Assembly: GCA_002483605.1 (NCBI GenBank)
Contig: DLIG01000021.1
Location: forward strand, 340,047-404,046
Direction of reading: 5' to 3'
Source of the DNA: Sulfurovum sp. UBA7648
GTDB taxonomy: Bacteria > Campylobacterota > Campylobacteria > Campylobacterales > Sulfurovaceae
DNA: 64,000 bases
Positions 26,337 to 35,786 of the stretch are shown one piece after another. Position numbers and translations under genes: made by a program. Under the pieces are notes generated by a model that was not told the origin of the DNA, ran no database searches, and saw only the letters and a list, made by a program, of their open reading frames with translations. Position 1 is the stretch's first letter. Each line of letters starts with the position of its first letter.

Positions 26337-27761
26337 TTAAAATAACTGTTTTAGCCATGTTGACAGCCTGTTTATATAATTATTTTGTTTATCTGCTCTT
26401 GTTAGATCTTCCAAACAAAAGGATTGTGCATTATCTCCTTTTGTTTGATCTTCAAATAACAAGTGATCATCATCTTCATATCTATTTTTTTGATTTTTTC
26501 TTTGTTCTTGATAGTCGTCTACAGAATTATTATGTATTTTGATATCATGCAAATTTTCATTTTCTATTGCTTTTGAATGCAATAGTTCTTGAGCGTAATT
26601 TATTTCATACTCAGTATGACTTCCGGCTTTGTGCAGCAATAATCCTATAGCCGATGCAAATGCAGGGTTTTTAAGCTCTTCGAACATCCCTTTGATATTT
26701 TCTGTATTAGGTACACCTATACGAACCGGCATATTTGAAAAAATAACCTGGGCTAGTTCTCTGATGCCTTTTAGATTTGCCATGCCGCCTGTTAAGATGA
26801 TACCAGAACCTATTTTCTCTTTTAAGCCGCTTTTGTCAAATATTTTTTCCAAGATCGCCAATGTCTCTTCGACTCTGGCAAAAATAACATCATGTACAAT
26901 ATCTAAAGAAACAATACTTCTATTTTCTTCATTGCCGATAATAGGCAATTCTATTGTATCATTTGAGATTTCAGTTAGATTGCCATGTCTAATTTTTATA
27001 TTTTCTGCTATATTTAGAGGCGTGTGGAGGGCGATAGACAAATCACTTGTAATATTATTTGATCCGATACCAAAAAAGTCGTTATATCTAATAGCATTGC
27101 CTGTGTATACAGTTAGCGTGCTCGTTTGTCCGCCTAGATCCAATACCACTACGCCAAGTTCTTTATCATCGTCTTTGATGGTTGCAATAGATGATGCATA
27201 TCCGTTTAAAACAATATCTTCTATTTCAACACCGGCTGATTTGACAGCTTTTTTAAGATTTGCAAGATTTGATTTTTGTGTCATAATGATATTGACTTCA
27301 GCTTCCAACCTGCTGGCATTCATGCCAAACGGATCTTCTACAAAATCTTGATCGTCAACTTTAAAGTTATATGGCAATACATGGATAATTTCGTATTCAT
27401 TAGGAATATTTGCATTGTAAAGTGCAGTATTTAAAGCACGGTGAATCTCTTTTATGCCTATGTCTTTATGCGGAATGTTGACAATACCTGTAGAATTTAT
27501 ACTTTTTGCGTATGCATTGGATATTGATACTATGGCATTGTTGATATTGCTGCCAGATACGCGTTTCGCATCGCTGACAGCTTTTTTGATAACTTTGGAA
27601 GCTAGTTCTATATTTGTGATAGAACCTTTTTTTATACCTTGTGATTTTACAATTCCATGACCCAGTATTTGCAATTGATTATCATCTGTTTTTTCTGCGA
27701 TGATCGAACATATTTTTGTTGACCCAATGTCAATTGCTAATATAGTTTTATTCAAGATCAA
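26337..27761 (-). CDS. ftsA: Cell division protein FtsA
   Basis: 474 residues of the actin-like family. Phosphate-1 is IGSTKICSIIAEK (about 11-23), and the 1C domain runs about 80-165. Phosphate-2 is VVLDLGGQTSTLTVY, and the adenosine motif is GIILTGGMANLKGI. A long charged linker leads to the amphipathic C-terminal membrane-targeting helix (NRLSTWLKQLF). It tethers FtsZ to the membrane. It is longer than E. coli FtsA because of the linker (about 390-460). Its start overlaps the PpiD-like gene by 14 bases. Confidence 0.95.
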   Translation of the reverse strand: MILNKTILAIDIGSTKICSIIAEKTDDNQLQILGHGIVKSQGIKKGSITNIELASKVIKKAVSDAKRVSGSNINNAIVSISNAYAKSINSTGIVNIPHKDIGIKEIHRALNTALYNANIPNEYEIIHVLPYNFKVDDQDFVEDPFGMNASRLEAEVNIIMTQKSNLANLKKAVKSAGVEIEDIVLNGYASSIATIKDDDKELGVVVLDLGGQTSTLTVYTGNAIRYNDFFGIGSNNITSDLSIALHTPLNIAENIKIRHGNLTEISNDTIELPIIGNEENRSIVSLDIVHDVIFARVEETLAILEKIFDKSGLKEKIGSGIILTGGMANLKGIRELAQVIFSNMPVRIGVPNTENIKGMFEELKNPAFASAIGLLLHKAGSHTEYEINYAQELLHSKAIENENLHDIKIHNNSVDDYQEQRKNQKNRYEDDDHLLFEDQTKGDNAQSFCLEDLTRADKQNNYINRLSTWLKQLF

Positions 27762-29226
27762 GTCCTTTTACATAAACATCAGTAGAAAAATCTTTATCAA
27801 GTTGTTTTAAAAGATTTACTTCCAAAAGCTTTCTTTTTAACTCGCTTACACCTTGATTTATCATCTGTGCCTCATTGTTATCGCTAGGAATTACCCTTTG
27901 AGCTATAATTTTGTAAACCACAACTTTGTCCGATAGATTTATTATACCCTTTTCTTTATCAGATGTAAATAATTCTTGTAAAAAATGTAAATTTTCTTCA
28001 TTATTTAATGACAATGCGTTGTCATTGTTTTTTAAAGATATCCATTTGACCGCTTGTGCATTAGCGGCATCAAAATTTTTAAGAGTATTTTTCGCAAGAG
28101 TTTGTAAAGCATTTTTGGCAGCTTCCCCGCTGTAATCTTTTACTAGATTGGTTTTTGCTTCGTCAAATGTCATTGTTTGAGGATTTGTTGTAGAGATAAG
28201 TTTGATAGTTGCATATTTATCTCCAATAACTCTTGGTTTTATAATATCTCCGTTTTTCATTTTGTCAATTTCATTTATGATATCTGAGGGGATCTTTTGA
28301 TCATTTGCTGAAACTATGATCTTTTCGCTTGCTTGCAATTTTGCTTTTTTGAAATCAATGTATGCGCGTTGAGCTGTTTTTTCGGTTTTTTGCAAGCGAA
28401 CCTCTTTAGTGACAATCGGCACCACTGCCGCAAGAGGAAGTTGTTTCCCGTCAAGTGCTATAAAATTATGGGCATTTGCTTTATAGAATGCCTCTAGTTC
28501 TTCTTGTGATACCACGATATTGTCGGTTGGAGTCCATAAAATTTCAATAGAATATTTTTTTGGATGCATATAATTTTGTTTATTTTTAGACCAATATTGT
28601 TGAAGTTGATTATCATCAATAGAGATCGAAACGTCTTTAGAAGTCAAGATGCTATAAGCAATTTGGTCTGATAATCCAAGCGGCATTGATCCTGCTTTGT
28701 CTTCAAAAGGAGTAGCATTAGTATATAATAATGCAATTAATTTATTGATGATCAATTCGTCTTTTATCATATCTTCAAAAACTTTAGCTTTGATATTTTG
28801 TGATTGTAAATATTGTTCATAAATAGTTTTATCAAATTTTCCGTTATTTTTAAAACCCTCAAATGATTCAAGGGCTTTTGCAACCTCAACGTCACTTGCT
28901 ATGATGCCATATTGTTTTGCTAAATTTAATATTTGAGTTTGTGTTCTTACGATATTAAAAGCTTGTTTGGCAATGCCCATTTCTTTTGCTTTTTTGTCAT
29001 CCAATTTGCCTTGAAACTGCTGATTGTATTGGTTGTATAAATTACGATATGCCATATCGAATCTGTTTTGGTCTATTGTTATGTCCCCAACTTTGGCTAC
29101 TTTTCCGCTATTTGCGCCAAATTGATAGCTTCCCCATCCGACAAAACCGGCACCAATAAATGCAATTGTTGCAATCCATATCGTCCATACCAAATATCTA
29201 TTGTGTTTTTGCATCCAACTAATCAT
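27748..29226 (-). CDS. PpiD/SurA-like membrane-anchored chaperone
   Basis: 492 residues: a short cytoplasmic N-terminus, one membrane helix (about 13-33), then a periplasmic SurA_N-type chaperone domain (about 40-190). That domain has KVGDITIDQNRFDMAYRNLYNQYNQ and FDKTIYEQYLQSQNIK. A degenerate parvulin-like region follows (about 215-370), in which I cannot see the usual parvulin signature. PpiD-type proteins help outer-membrane and secreted proteins leave the translocon. It is the first gene of the ftsA-ftsZ operon, an order I recall from H. pylori (HP0977-HP0979). Confidence 0.82.
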   Translation of the reverse strand: MISWMQKHNRYLVWTIWIATIAFIGAGFVGWGSYQFGANSGKVAKVGDITIDQNRFDMAYRNLYNQYNQQFQGKLDDKKAKEMGIAKQAFNIVRTQTQILNLAKQYGIIASDVEVAKALESFEGFKNNGKFDKTIYEQYLQSQNIKAKVFEDMIKDELIINKLIALLYTNATPFEDKAGSMPLGLSDQIAYSILTSKDVSISIDDNQLQQYWSKNKQNYMHPKKYSIEILWTPTDNIVVSQEELEAFYKANAHNFIALDGKQLPLAAVVPIVTKEVRLQKTEKTAQRAYIDFKKAKLQASEKIIVSANDQKIPSDIINEIDKMKNGDIIKPRVIGDKYATIKLISTTNPQTMTFDEAKTNLVKDYSGEAAKNALQTLAKNTLKNFDAANAQAVKWISLKNNDNALSLNNEENLHFLQELFTSDKEKGIINLSDKVVVYKIIAQRVIPSDNNEAQMINQGVSELKRKLLEVNLLKQLDKDFSTDVYVKGLDLE

Positions 29227-29329
29227 CTATTTTCATCTACCTTCAATTAAAAAATTTGTACAATATTTTATTCAACTTGTTATTAAGTGTAATTGAAAAG
29301 ATTGTTTTATAGATAAATAAGGATATTTT

Positions 29330-30631
29330 ATGGTAGGTCTAAATCAAGAATTAATGAAAAAAGACATGAATGTCATATGGCATCCATGCACTCAAATGAA
29401 AGATCATGAGACATTGCCGATAATTCCCATCAAATCGGCAAAAGGTGTTTATCTGTACGATTTTGAAGACAATAAATATATAGATGCTATCAGTAGTTGG
29501 TGGGTTAATATATTCGGCCATTCCAACTCTTATATTAATAATAAAATTAAAGAACAGTTAGAAACTTTGGAACATGTATTATTGGCTGGTTTTACACACG
29601 AACCTGCTATTAAGTTGGCACAAAGGCTTGTTGATATTACACCAGAAAGTTTAAAAAAAGTGTTTTTTGCCGACAATGGTTCAAGCGCAGTAGAGATCGC
29701 ACTGAAGATGAGCTATCATTATCATCTTAATTTACAACAACAGCGTACTTTGTTTTTGTCTCTTTCAAATAGTTATCACGGAGAAACTATAGGCGCTCTT
29801 AGCGTAGGAGATGTTTCTTTGTATAAAAAAACTTATGAGCCATTATTGCTTCAGTGCTTGCAAACTCCTGTTCCGATCGACAATAGCAAGCAAGCAGCCA
29901 CAGAAGCATTAAAAAGTCTGGAATTGATATTAAAAGAGAACGGAAATAATATATCGGCAATGATCATCGAACCATTAGTGCAGGGAGCAGGCGGTATGCA
30001 TATGTATCATACCGATTATTTAATCGGCGCAAGAATGCTTACGCAAAAATATGGCATCCATTTAATCTTAGATGAGATCATGACAGGATTTGGCCGTACC
30101 GGGACAATGTTTGCATGCGAACAAGCTGCCATATTGCCGGATTTTATGACATTATCCAAAGGGCTTACCGGCGGCTATCTTGCTTTGTCGGTTGTCATGA
30201 CAACTGACAAGATATATAATGCATTTTATTGCGAATATAACGAATATAAAGCATTTTTACATTCTCATAGCTATACAGGAAATCCATTGGCCTGCAGTGC
30301 AGCTCTTGCTACTCTAGAATTATTTGAACAAAGCAATATTTTGGAACAAAATAGAGAAAAAAGTTTACACATAAATACCAAGCTGGAGAAATTTAAATTG
30401 CTTGCAAATGTAAAAGAAGCAAGAGTTTTGGGTATGATAGCAGCGGTTGAACTGCAAGGATATGAAGCAAAAGAGAGAATAGGTCTGAAAATATATGAGT
30501 TTGCACTATCTAGAGGGGTTTTGCTTAGACCGCTTGGAAATGTGGTATATTTTATGCCGCCTTACATCATAACCATAGAAGAGATAGACAAGGTCTTGGA
30601 TGTTATGTATGATGCTATAAAAAGTATTTAA
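29330..30631 (+). CDS. bioA: Adenosylmethionine-8-amino-7-oxononanoate aminotransferase
   Basis: BioA makes 7,8-diaminopelargonic acid in biotin synthesis, with SAM as amino donor. 433 residues of class III PLP aminotransferases. WHPCTQMKDHE near the start and ISSWWVNIFGHSN are BioA-specific; DNGSSAVEIALKM, LILDEIMTGFGRTGTMFACE and the PLP lysine in LSKGLTGGYLALS follow. The ATG has AAGGA at normal spacing; an internal ATG (MKKDMNV) is possible. It is divergent from the division operon as in H. pylori HP0976. Confidence 0.95.
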   Translation: MVGLNQELMKKDMNVIWHPCTQMKDHETLPIIPIKSAKGVYLYDFEDNKYIDAISSWWVNIFGHSNSYINNKIKEQLETLEHVLLAGFTHEPAIKLAQRLVDITPESLKKVFFADNGSSAVEIALKMSYHYHLNLQQQRTLFLSLSNSYHGETIGALSVGDVSLYKKTYEPLLLQCLQTPVPIDNSKQAATEALKSLELILKENGNNISAMIIEPLVQGAGGMHMYHTDYLIGARMLTQKYGIHLILDEIMTGFGRTGTMFACEQAAILPDFMTLSKGLTGGYLALSVVMTTDKIYNAFYCEYNEYKAFLHSHSYTGNPLACSAALATLELFEQSNILEQNREKSLHINTKLEKFKLLANVKEARVLGMIAAVELQGYEAKERIGLKIYEFALSRGVLLRPLGNVVYFMPPYIITIEEIDKVLDVMYDAIKSI

Positions 30632-31821
30632 AGCATATCGTCTTGATGCCTAAATAAAAACGAAAAAAGCCCTTTTTTGTTTTTGCGCATTTTATGGTAA
30701 AGATTTTGTGCTCTGTCTAGATTAAGCTCAGTAGCCTTTTTGTAGCAATATTCAGCTTGCTTGATGTCTTTTTGCGTTCCAATTCCATACTCGTAGAATT
30801 GTCCTAGGTCACAAAGTGCTTCAGCACAATCACAAGAGGCCAATTCTTTTATAAGCTCAAAGGCCTTATTGTCATCTTTTTTAAACAAATCTCCTTTGTA
30901 TAGCTCTCTAGCAAAGATCAGTTTTCCAAAGTTCGAATTTGTTGCACCAAATACAATAGCCAATTGCAATGCTTCATCATGATTTTTTAAATTTTTGAGT
31001 TTTTGCATATATGTTAGCATATTGAAAATGCCTTTGTCCGTATATCCAATTTTTGCTATATGATCCATCCATGAAGTAACTGATTTGTGAAAAACATTTA
31101 TCTCTTTATCAAGATATTTTAATGCAATGTCCTGAAAGTAAGTCATGATATCCGGTATCGCCGGATATTGCTTGGTGTCGTGCGATTTTGATTTATCAGT
31201 CAATATTTCTTTTTCTTGCTCGTCTTTTTCTTTTGTATCATTTTCCAAATCATTGATTTCATATGTTTGTGTATCCATATCATTTCCTTCCATTGGCTCG
31301 ATCGATCTATTATCAATATTATCGTTTTGTATTTCTTCTATCAAATTTGATTCACAAGAATTGATAGTTTTTCTATCTTTTTCTATGTGAATTTTAATAA
31401 TTTTATCACCTTTTTGATCAAAATTAATATTTATAAAAGGGAAATGATCAGCTAAAAATTTGTTATTGTCGTTGTCAATATTAGATTGGGGAGATATGCG
31501 TGCATGATGATTTTTGAACAGTTGAAATTCATCATCTAATATACTTGACGGTGATAGTGTATGTCTACTCTCTTTTGGCGAGTCTTCTTCGATTTGCAAT
31601 TTCTGATCTTCGTGTATAGATTGTATTTTTTCTTCATTGTATAAGTCAATAAGAGCTTGAGCTTGACCATACTGTTTTTGGCGTAAGAGACTTATGATCT
31701 CTTTTATCGGCTCGTCATCTTCAAAGGGTTCAAGCTTGAGCAATTGCAGTTTTATCGTCTCGGCATCTGTCATAAATATAGCCAGCTTGATAATCTCTAG
31801 CCTTTTTTTAATTTGATTCAT
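30628..31821 (-). CDS. Sel1-like repeat protein with long acidic disordered region
   Basis: 397 residues. About 1-60 is helical. About 65-225 is highly acidic and polar with low complexity. The C-terminal third is helical and holds Sel1/TPR-like repeats, clearest in EALCDLGQFYEYGIGTQKDIKQAEYCYKKATEL (about 333-365, shown in two parts by motif GxFYEYGxGxxxD). No signal peptide or membrane segment is seen, so it is probably a cytoplasmic scaffold or interaction protein. Its stop overlaps the convergent bioA stop by four bases. Its promoter lies in the 187-base gap shared with rsmH. Confidence 0.6.
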   Translation of the reverse strand: MNQIKKRLEIIKLAIFMTDAETIKLQLLKLEPFEDDEPIKEIISLLRQKQYGQAQALIDLYNEEKIQSIHEDQKLQIEEDSPKESRHTLSPSSILDDEFQLFKNHHARISPQSNIDNDNNKFLADHFPFININFDQKGDKIIKIHIEKDRKTINSCESNLIEEIQNDNIDNRSIEPMEGNDMDTQTYEINDLENDTKEKDEQEKEILTDKSKSHDTKQYPAIPDIMTYFQDIALKYLDKEINVFHKSVTSWMDHIAKIGYTDKGIFNMLTYMQKLKNLKNHDEALQLAIVFGATNSNFGKLIFARELYKGDLFKKDDNKAFELIKELASCDCAEALCDLGQFYEYGIGTQKDIKQAEYCYKKATELNLDRAQNLYHKMRKNKKGLFSFLFRHQDDML

Positions 31822-31901
31822 TAAGAATAATCCCTTTTGCTGTTAACAATTTACAATATTATATCAAAAAAATTGTCAATCTTTACAACTCAAATATCCA
31901 G

Positions 31902-31924
31902 TATTGACATATGATATGTCGATA
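31902..31924. promoter_or_regulatory. Operator-like palindrome between the Sel1 gene and rsmH
   Basis: A 23-base near-perfect palindrome centred on the G at 31913. The core GACATAT-G-ATATGTC is exact, and the outer bases match apart from one pair. It sits 81 bases before the Sel1 gene start and 84 before rsmH, so it could serve either divergent gene. The cognate regulator is unknown. Confidence 0.45.
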
Positions 31925-31957
31925 TTTATTGTCATCAAATATATGCACTAAGAATGG

Positions 31958-31985
31958 TTGGAGTAAAAATTTGTTATCATATAAA
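31958..31985 (+). promoter_or_regulatory. Candidate promoter for rsmH
   Basis: TTGGAG (31958-31963) and TATAAA (31980-31985) separated by 16 bases, 23 bases before the GTG start of rsmH. Confidence 0.4.
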
Positions 31986-32008
31986 AATTAAATATTAAAG
32001 AGTGAGTA

Positions 32009-32938
32009 GTGCCAACAAAAAGTCCGCATATACCTGTTTTGCTTAATGAAGTAATAAATAGTTTCCGCGAAGTAAAAAGTGGTTATTTTGTTGATTGTAC
32101 CCTAGGCTATGGTGGGCATAGCAAAGAGATATTGGAACATTATCCCCAATTAAAACATATAGGTATAGATAGAGACGACGAGGCACTCGCTTTTTCTAAA
32201 CAGCATTTAATGCCGTTTAGCGATAAAAGTACGTTATATAAAGGTACTTTCGCAACTCTTTTTCCTACGCTTCAGGAAAAACCTATAGTTGCCGTGTTGG
32301 CAGATTTTGGCGTATCGTCTTTGCAATTAGATAAATTAGAAAGAGGCTTTTCTTTTTCTAGCGAAACTCTTGATATGCGCATGGACAAAAGTGCAAAGCT
32401 TACTGCATATGATGTTGTAAACAATTACAGTTTGTCCGAATTGGAATATATTTTTAAAAATTACGGGGAGATAAAACGTTCCAAGGAATTGGCTAGTTTG
32501 ATAATACTAGAGCGATCAAAGCAACCGATATGCAGTGCAAAAGCTTTAAGTGAAATTGCCTTAAAAGTTCTTCCAAAGGGCGGTAAAATACATCCTGCCA
32601 CATTGGTTTTTCAAGCCATTAGAATAGAAGTCAATAATGAATTGGGAGAAATTGAAGGATTGCTTGATGCGCTAGAAGCCAGTCATACAGAAGGTGAAAT
32701 AGTATCTTTGATAACATTTCATTCCTTAGAAGACAGACTCGTTAAAAATCGTTTTACAAAATGGAGCAAAGAGTGTATTTGTGATGATATGGCGATAAGA
32801 TGCACTTGCGGGAGAAACCATGCTTTGGGCTATATGTTGAATAAAAAACCGATTACTGCAAGTTTAGAAGAGTTAAAGTATAATCCTAGAAGCAGAAGCG
32901 CTAAACTTCGCACGTTTTGTTTCACTAAATCAAAATAA
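32009..32938 (+). CDS. rsmH: 16S rRNA m4C1402 methyltransferase
   Basis: RsmH (MraW) methylates C1402 of 16S rRNA. 309 residues starting with GTG. HIPVLLNEV, VDCTLGYGGHSKEIL (SAM binding), GIDRDDEAL, VLADFGVSSLQLD, RGFSFSSETLDMRMD and ISFHSLED-like LITFHSLEDRLVK are all present, the last two being family signatures. In many bacteria the gene opens the dcw cluster and is followed by ftsL. Here a small one-helix membrane protein follows after 13 bases. Confidence 0.95.
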   Translation: MPTKSPHIPVLLNEVINSFREVKSGYFVDCTLGYGGHSKEILEHYPQLKHIGIDRDDEALAFSKQHLMPFSDKSTLYKGTFATLFPTLQEKPIVAVLADFGVSSLQLDKLERGFSFSSETLDMRMDKSAKLTAYDVVNNYSLSELEYIFKNYGEIKRSKELASLIILERSKQPICSAKALSEIALKVLPKGGKIHPATLVFQAIRIEVNNELGEIEGLLDALEASHTEGEIVSLITFHSLEDRLVKNRFTKWSKECICDDMAIRCTCGRNHALGYMLNKKPITASLEELKYNPRSRSAKLRTFCFTKSK

Positions 32939-32951
32939 TAAGGAGCGGTAA

Positions 32952-33239
32952 TTGACTCACGAGCCTTATAAAGAAAATGGTATTTCGATACTATTGCTAA
33001 AAAAGATTTTATTTATAATGGGTATAGTTTTTTTACTATCATTTGTAAAAATTTATATTAGCAGTCAAATTTATTATACAAGCAAGATAGTCAATGATCT
33101 GCAGCAAGACGTGACAGTATTGAGAGCCGAAAAAAAGATGCTGGAACATAATATAGAAGCTTTACGCTTTAAAACAGAGGTTGTAGATGTAGAGATAAAG
33201 AGTTCTTTGGAACCGCCTCTTGCTGTTAAAGCCAATTAA
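32952..33239 (+). CDS. Small bitopic membrane protein, FtsL-like
   Basis: 95 residues beginning with TTG after AGGAG. Topology is a short cytoplasmic N-terminus, one membrane helix (about 16-38), then a periplasmic coiled coil (about 45-78, VNDLQQDVTVLRAEKKMLEHNIEAL with hydrophobic residues at heptad spacing). Size, topology and position right after rsmH match FtsL, the divisome protein that pairs with FtsB. Sequence conservation in that family is too low to prove this by eye, so the assignment is positional. Confidence 0.6.
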   Translation: MTHEPYKENGISILLLKKILFIMGIVFLLSFVKIYISSQIYYTSKIVNDLQQDVTVLRAEKKMLEHNIEALRFKTEVVDVEIKSSLEPPLAVKAN

Positions 33240-33264
33240 TTGGCTTTTGTAAATATAACTTTGG

Positions 33265-33270
33265 TATAAT
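33265..33270 (+). promoter_or_regulatory. -10 hexamer before the DUF2018 gene
   Basis: TATAAT 21 bases before the ATG at 33292, followed by AGGAGA (33281-33286) as ribosome-binding site. It likely drives the DUF2018-ispB-hemA-proS set. Confidence 0.45.
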
Positions 33271-33291
33271 CATTATTAACAGGAGAATGAT

Positions 33292-33573
33292 ATGAATATT
33301 TTTAATGAAGAAGATGATTTTTTGGTCACAACACCAAAAGCAAATTATTTTTCAATTTCTAAGAATGCAAATCAAAATATCGTTGAGATGGAATTCGAAA
33401 AAGTTCTTGAGCGTTTAGCGGTTGCAGAAAAACTCATGGAAGACAAAGGATTGGAAGATGAGTTTGAATTGGTTTTAAATGAAATGCGCGCTATTGGTAA
33501 AATGGAACTTGAAGATCGCGTAAACGGGCTTTTTTTGGAATTAGCCGGCAATATAGTCACGCAGTGCGAATAG
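33292..33573 (+). CDS. DUF2018-family small helical protein
   Basis: 93 residues, all predicted helix after residue 25. The stretch EFEKVLERLAVAEKLMEDKG...ELEDRV resembles what I recall of H. pylori HP0242, a DUF2018 protein whose dimer is knotted. The gene order DUF2018-ispB-hemA-proS also matches HP0242/0240/0239/0238. The function is unknown. It is preceded by a good promoter and ribosome-binding site, and ispB starts three bases after its stop. Confidence 0.7.
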   Translation: MNIFNEEDDFLVTTPKANYFSISKNANQNIVEMEFEKVLERLAVAEKLMEDKGLEDEFELVLNEMRAIGKMELEDRVNGLFLELAGNIVTQCE

Positions 33574-33576
33574 GGG

Positions 33577-34479
33577 ATGAGTGTGCTTAATGCAGTTGAA
33601 AGAAAAATAGAACAATATATTATTTCTTTGGAACATCCTGAAATATTGGCGCTTTATCGTAAGCTTCCGGCCGGTAAAAGATTACGGGCTAAGTTGATTT
33701 TATATATCGCCGGGAATAATATATCATCTATTATGCTTGCTTCTATTGTGGAGATGATACACGCTGCAAGTTTGTTGCATGATGATGTGATAGATGATGC
33801 ATTGACACGCAGAAACAAGCCGTCTTTAAATGCAATTTACGGCAATAAAATCGCTATTATGTTAGGTGATGTGCTTTATTCTAAGGGGTTTAATGAATTG
33901 AGCAGATTGGACGCTAAAATAGCTCAAATAGTTTCCGATGCCGTTATCAAATTAAGCATAGGCGAACTTGACGATGTCGGGATGTCAAAAACATTCAATA
34001 CCGATAAAGAGAAATATATAAAAATGATCTACGGGAAAACCGCATCTTTGATCGAGGCAAGTGCCTGTAGTGCCGCATTGTTGGCCGGCAAGTCACAAGA
34101 GAAATATCGTATTTACGGAAAAAATCTTGGATTGGCATTTCAAATGATCGATGATCTATTGGATGTTACATCAGATAGCCAAACACTCGGAAAACCTGCC
34201 TTGCACGACTTTGAAGAAGGAAAAACCACTTTGCCGTATATCTACCTTTATGATGCTTTGAGTGATCAGGATAAAAACAGATTACAATCTTTGCATGGTA
34301 AAATACTCTCGAAAATTGATGGTGATTGGGTGCAAGAACAGATGAAAATACATAACATCCCTCAAAAGTGCTATGCCGAGGCAACATTGCTAATAGAAGA
34401 AGCGATCGCTTTGATGCAAACAGAAGGGGAAACCAAGTTGCTTTCTATTGCAAAAGAGATGATAGACAGGAAGTTTTAA
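33577..34479 (+). CDS. ispB: Polyprenyl (octaprenyl-type) diphosphate synthase
   Basis: 300 residues of trans-polyprenyl synthases that make the side chain for menaquinone. First aspartate-rich motif: LLHDDVIDDALTRRNKPSLN (about 68-87). Second: MIDDLLDVT (about 191-199), with GKPALHDFEEGKTTLPYIY after it. Chain length cannot be read reliably by eye. The stop overlaps the hemA start as TAATG. Confidence 0.9.
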   Translation: MSVLNAVERKIEQYIISLEHPEILALYRKLPAGKRLRAKLILYIAGNNISSIMLASIVEMIHAASLLHDDVIDDALTRRNKPSLNAIYGNKIAIMLGDVLYSKGFNELSRLDAKIAQIVSDAVIKLSIGELDDVGMSKTFNTDKEKYIKMIYGKTASLIEASACSAALLAGKSQEKYRIYGKNLGLAFQMIDDLLDVTSDSQTLGKPALHDFEEGKTTLPYIYLYDALSDQDKNRLQSLHGKILSKIDGDWVQEQMKIHNIPQKCYAEATLLIEEAIALMQTEGETKLLSIAKEMIDRKF

Positions 34480-35786
34480 TGTATTATCAAATTGTTAGCT
34501 TTAATTATAAAAATTGCGATTTGGCAAATAGGGAAAAAATTAGTTTTAGAACAGATGAAGATAAAAAAGCAATGCTGGATCGTCTTGTCGGATTTGATTT
34601 TATCCATGAGGTATTTATAGTCAGCACTTGCAACCGTACCGAAATTGTTACTGCAAATAAAGACAACTTTGCAACCTATCATACTATTTTGGGTGTGATG
34701 AGTGAGTATAGCGAAGTTAATTTTCATCAATTAAAAGAGATGATGGAGAGATTTGATGATGAAAATGCGGTTGGACATCTGTTTAGTGTAGTTTCGTCTC
34801 TGGATTCTTTGGTTATAGGAGAATCACAGATCACAGGACAAGTCAAAGATGCATTTCGTTTTTCTTTCAAAAATGATACCGCAGGAAAAAGGCTCAATCG
34901 GCTTTTGTCGTATGCTGTGAAATGCGCTGCTGAAGTACGGAATGAAACTCAAATTTCCGCCAACCCAATATCTATAGCTTCAGTTGCAGTTTCTCAAGCA
35001 GAAGAAATTTTGCAAGACACTATGGCGGGTATGACCGCTATAGTAATAGGCACTGGTGAGATGGGCGTGTTGACTACTAAGCATTTGCTGCGTTCCGGAT
35101 GCGATGTTATATTGCTTGGAAGAGACCTTAATAAAGCCAATAGCGTCATAAAAAACCTTGGAGACAATGTTAAAGTTGATACGGTTGATAATTTGGAAAA
35201 ATATATAAACAGATATCGTTTGCTTTTTAGTGCTACATCATCTTCTGTACCCGTAGTTACTAAAGATATCATACATGAATGTGATTTTAGAAGATTATGG
35301 TTTGATATAGCAATACCTAGGGACATAGAAGAGGTTGAAGACGAAAAGATCACCATATATCGCATAGACGATCTGCAGAATATTTCTAATGCTAATCATG
35401 CGCTTAGACAAGAGCAGGCATTTAGAGCCAGTGAAATAGTCTGTGAATATCAACAGGATTTTTATCGTTGGCTCAAAGCATTATCTATAGAGCCTGTCAT
35501 AAAAGGCATTAGAGAGCATGCCAATGCGGCTATCGAAAAAGAACTTGCAAGAGCTATCAAGAAAGGGTTTGTTCCAGCAGAGCTTCAAGATAATTTACAT
35601 AAATTGGCGATATCTATGTTTAATCAATTTTTACACAAACCAACTCAAAAGATGAGACAAAGCTCAAAAGAAAAAGAAGGTATATCCAGCATAGAGGCGA
35701 TGCAGCACATTTTTGAAGTTAATACTGAAAATGTAGATCCAAAACAATATAAAGAAGAACATCATACAAAAGGATATAAAGCGTGA
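34479..35786 (+). CDS. hemA: Glutamyl-tRNA reductase
   Basis: First committed step of the C5 heme pathway, reducing Glu-tRNA to glutamate-1-semialdehyde. I start at ATG 34479, which overlaps the ispB stop; a frame extension to 34368 lies inside ispB. The 435-residue product has the catalytic cysteine in VSTCNRTEI (about residue 51), SLDSLVIGESQITGQVKDAF, the NADPH-binding VIGTGEMGVLTTKHL, and a C-terminal helical dimerisation domain. Its end overlaps proS by four bases. Confidence 0.95.
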   Translation: MYYQIVSFNYKNCDLANREKISFRTDEDKKAMLDRLVGFDFIHEVFIVSTCNRTEIVTANKDNFATYHTILGVMSEYSEVNFHQLKEMMERFDDENAVGHLFSVVSSLDSLVIGESQITGQVKDAFRFSFKNDTAGKRLNRLLSYAVKCAAEVRNETQISANPISIASVAVSQAEEILQDTMAGMTAIVIGTGEMGVLTTKHLLRSGCDVILLGRDLNKANSVIKNLGDNVKVDTVDNLEKYINRYRLLFSATSSSVPVVTKDIIHECDFRRLWFDIAIPRDIEEVEDEKITIYRIDDLQNISNANHALRQEQAFRASEIVCEYQQDFYRWLKALSIEPVIKGIREHANAAIEKELARAIKKGFVPAELQDNLHKLAISMFNQFLHKPTQKMRQSSKEKEGISSIEAMQHIFEVNTENVDPKQYKEEHHTKGYKA

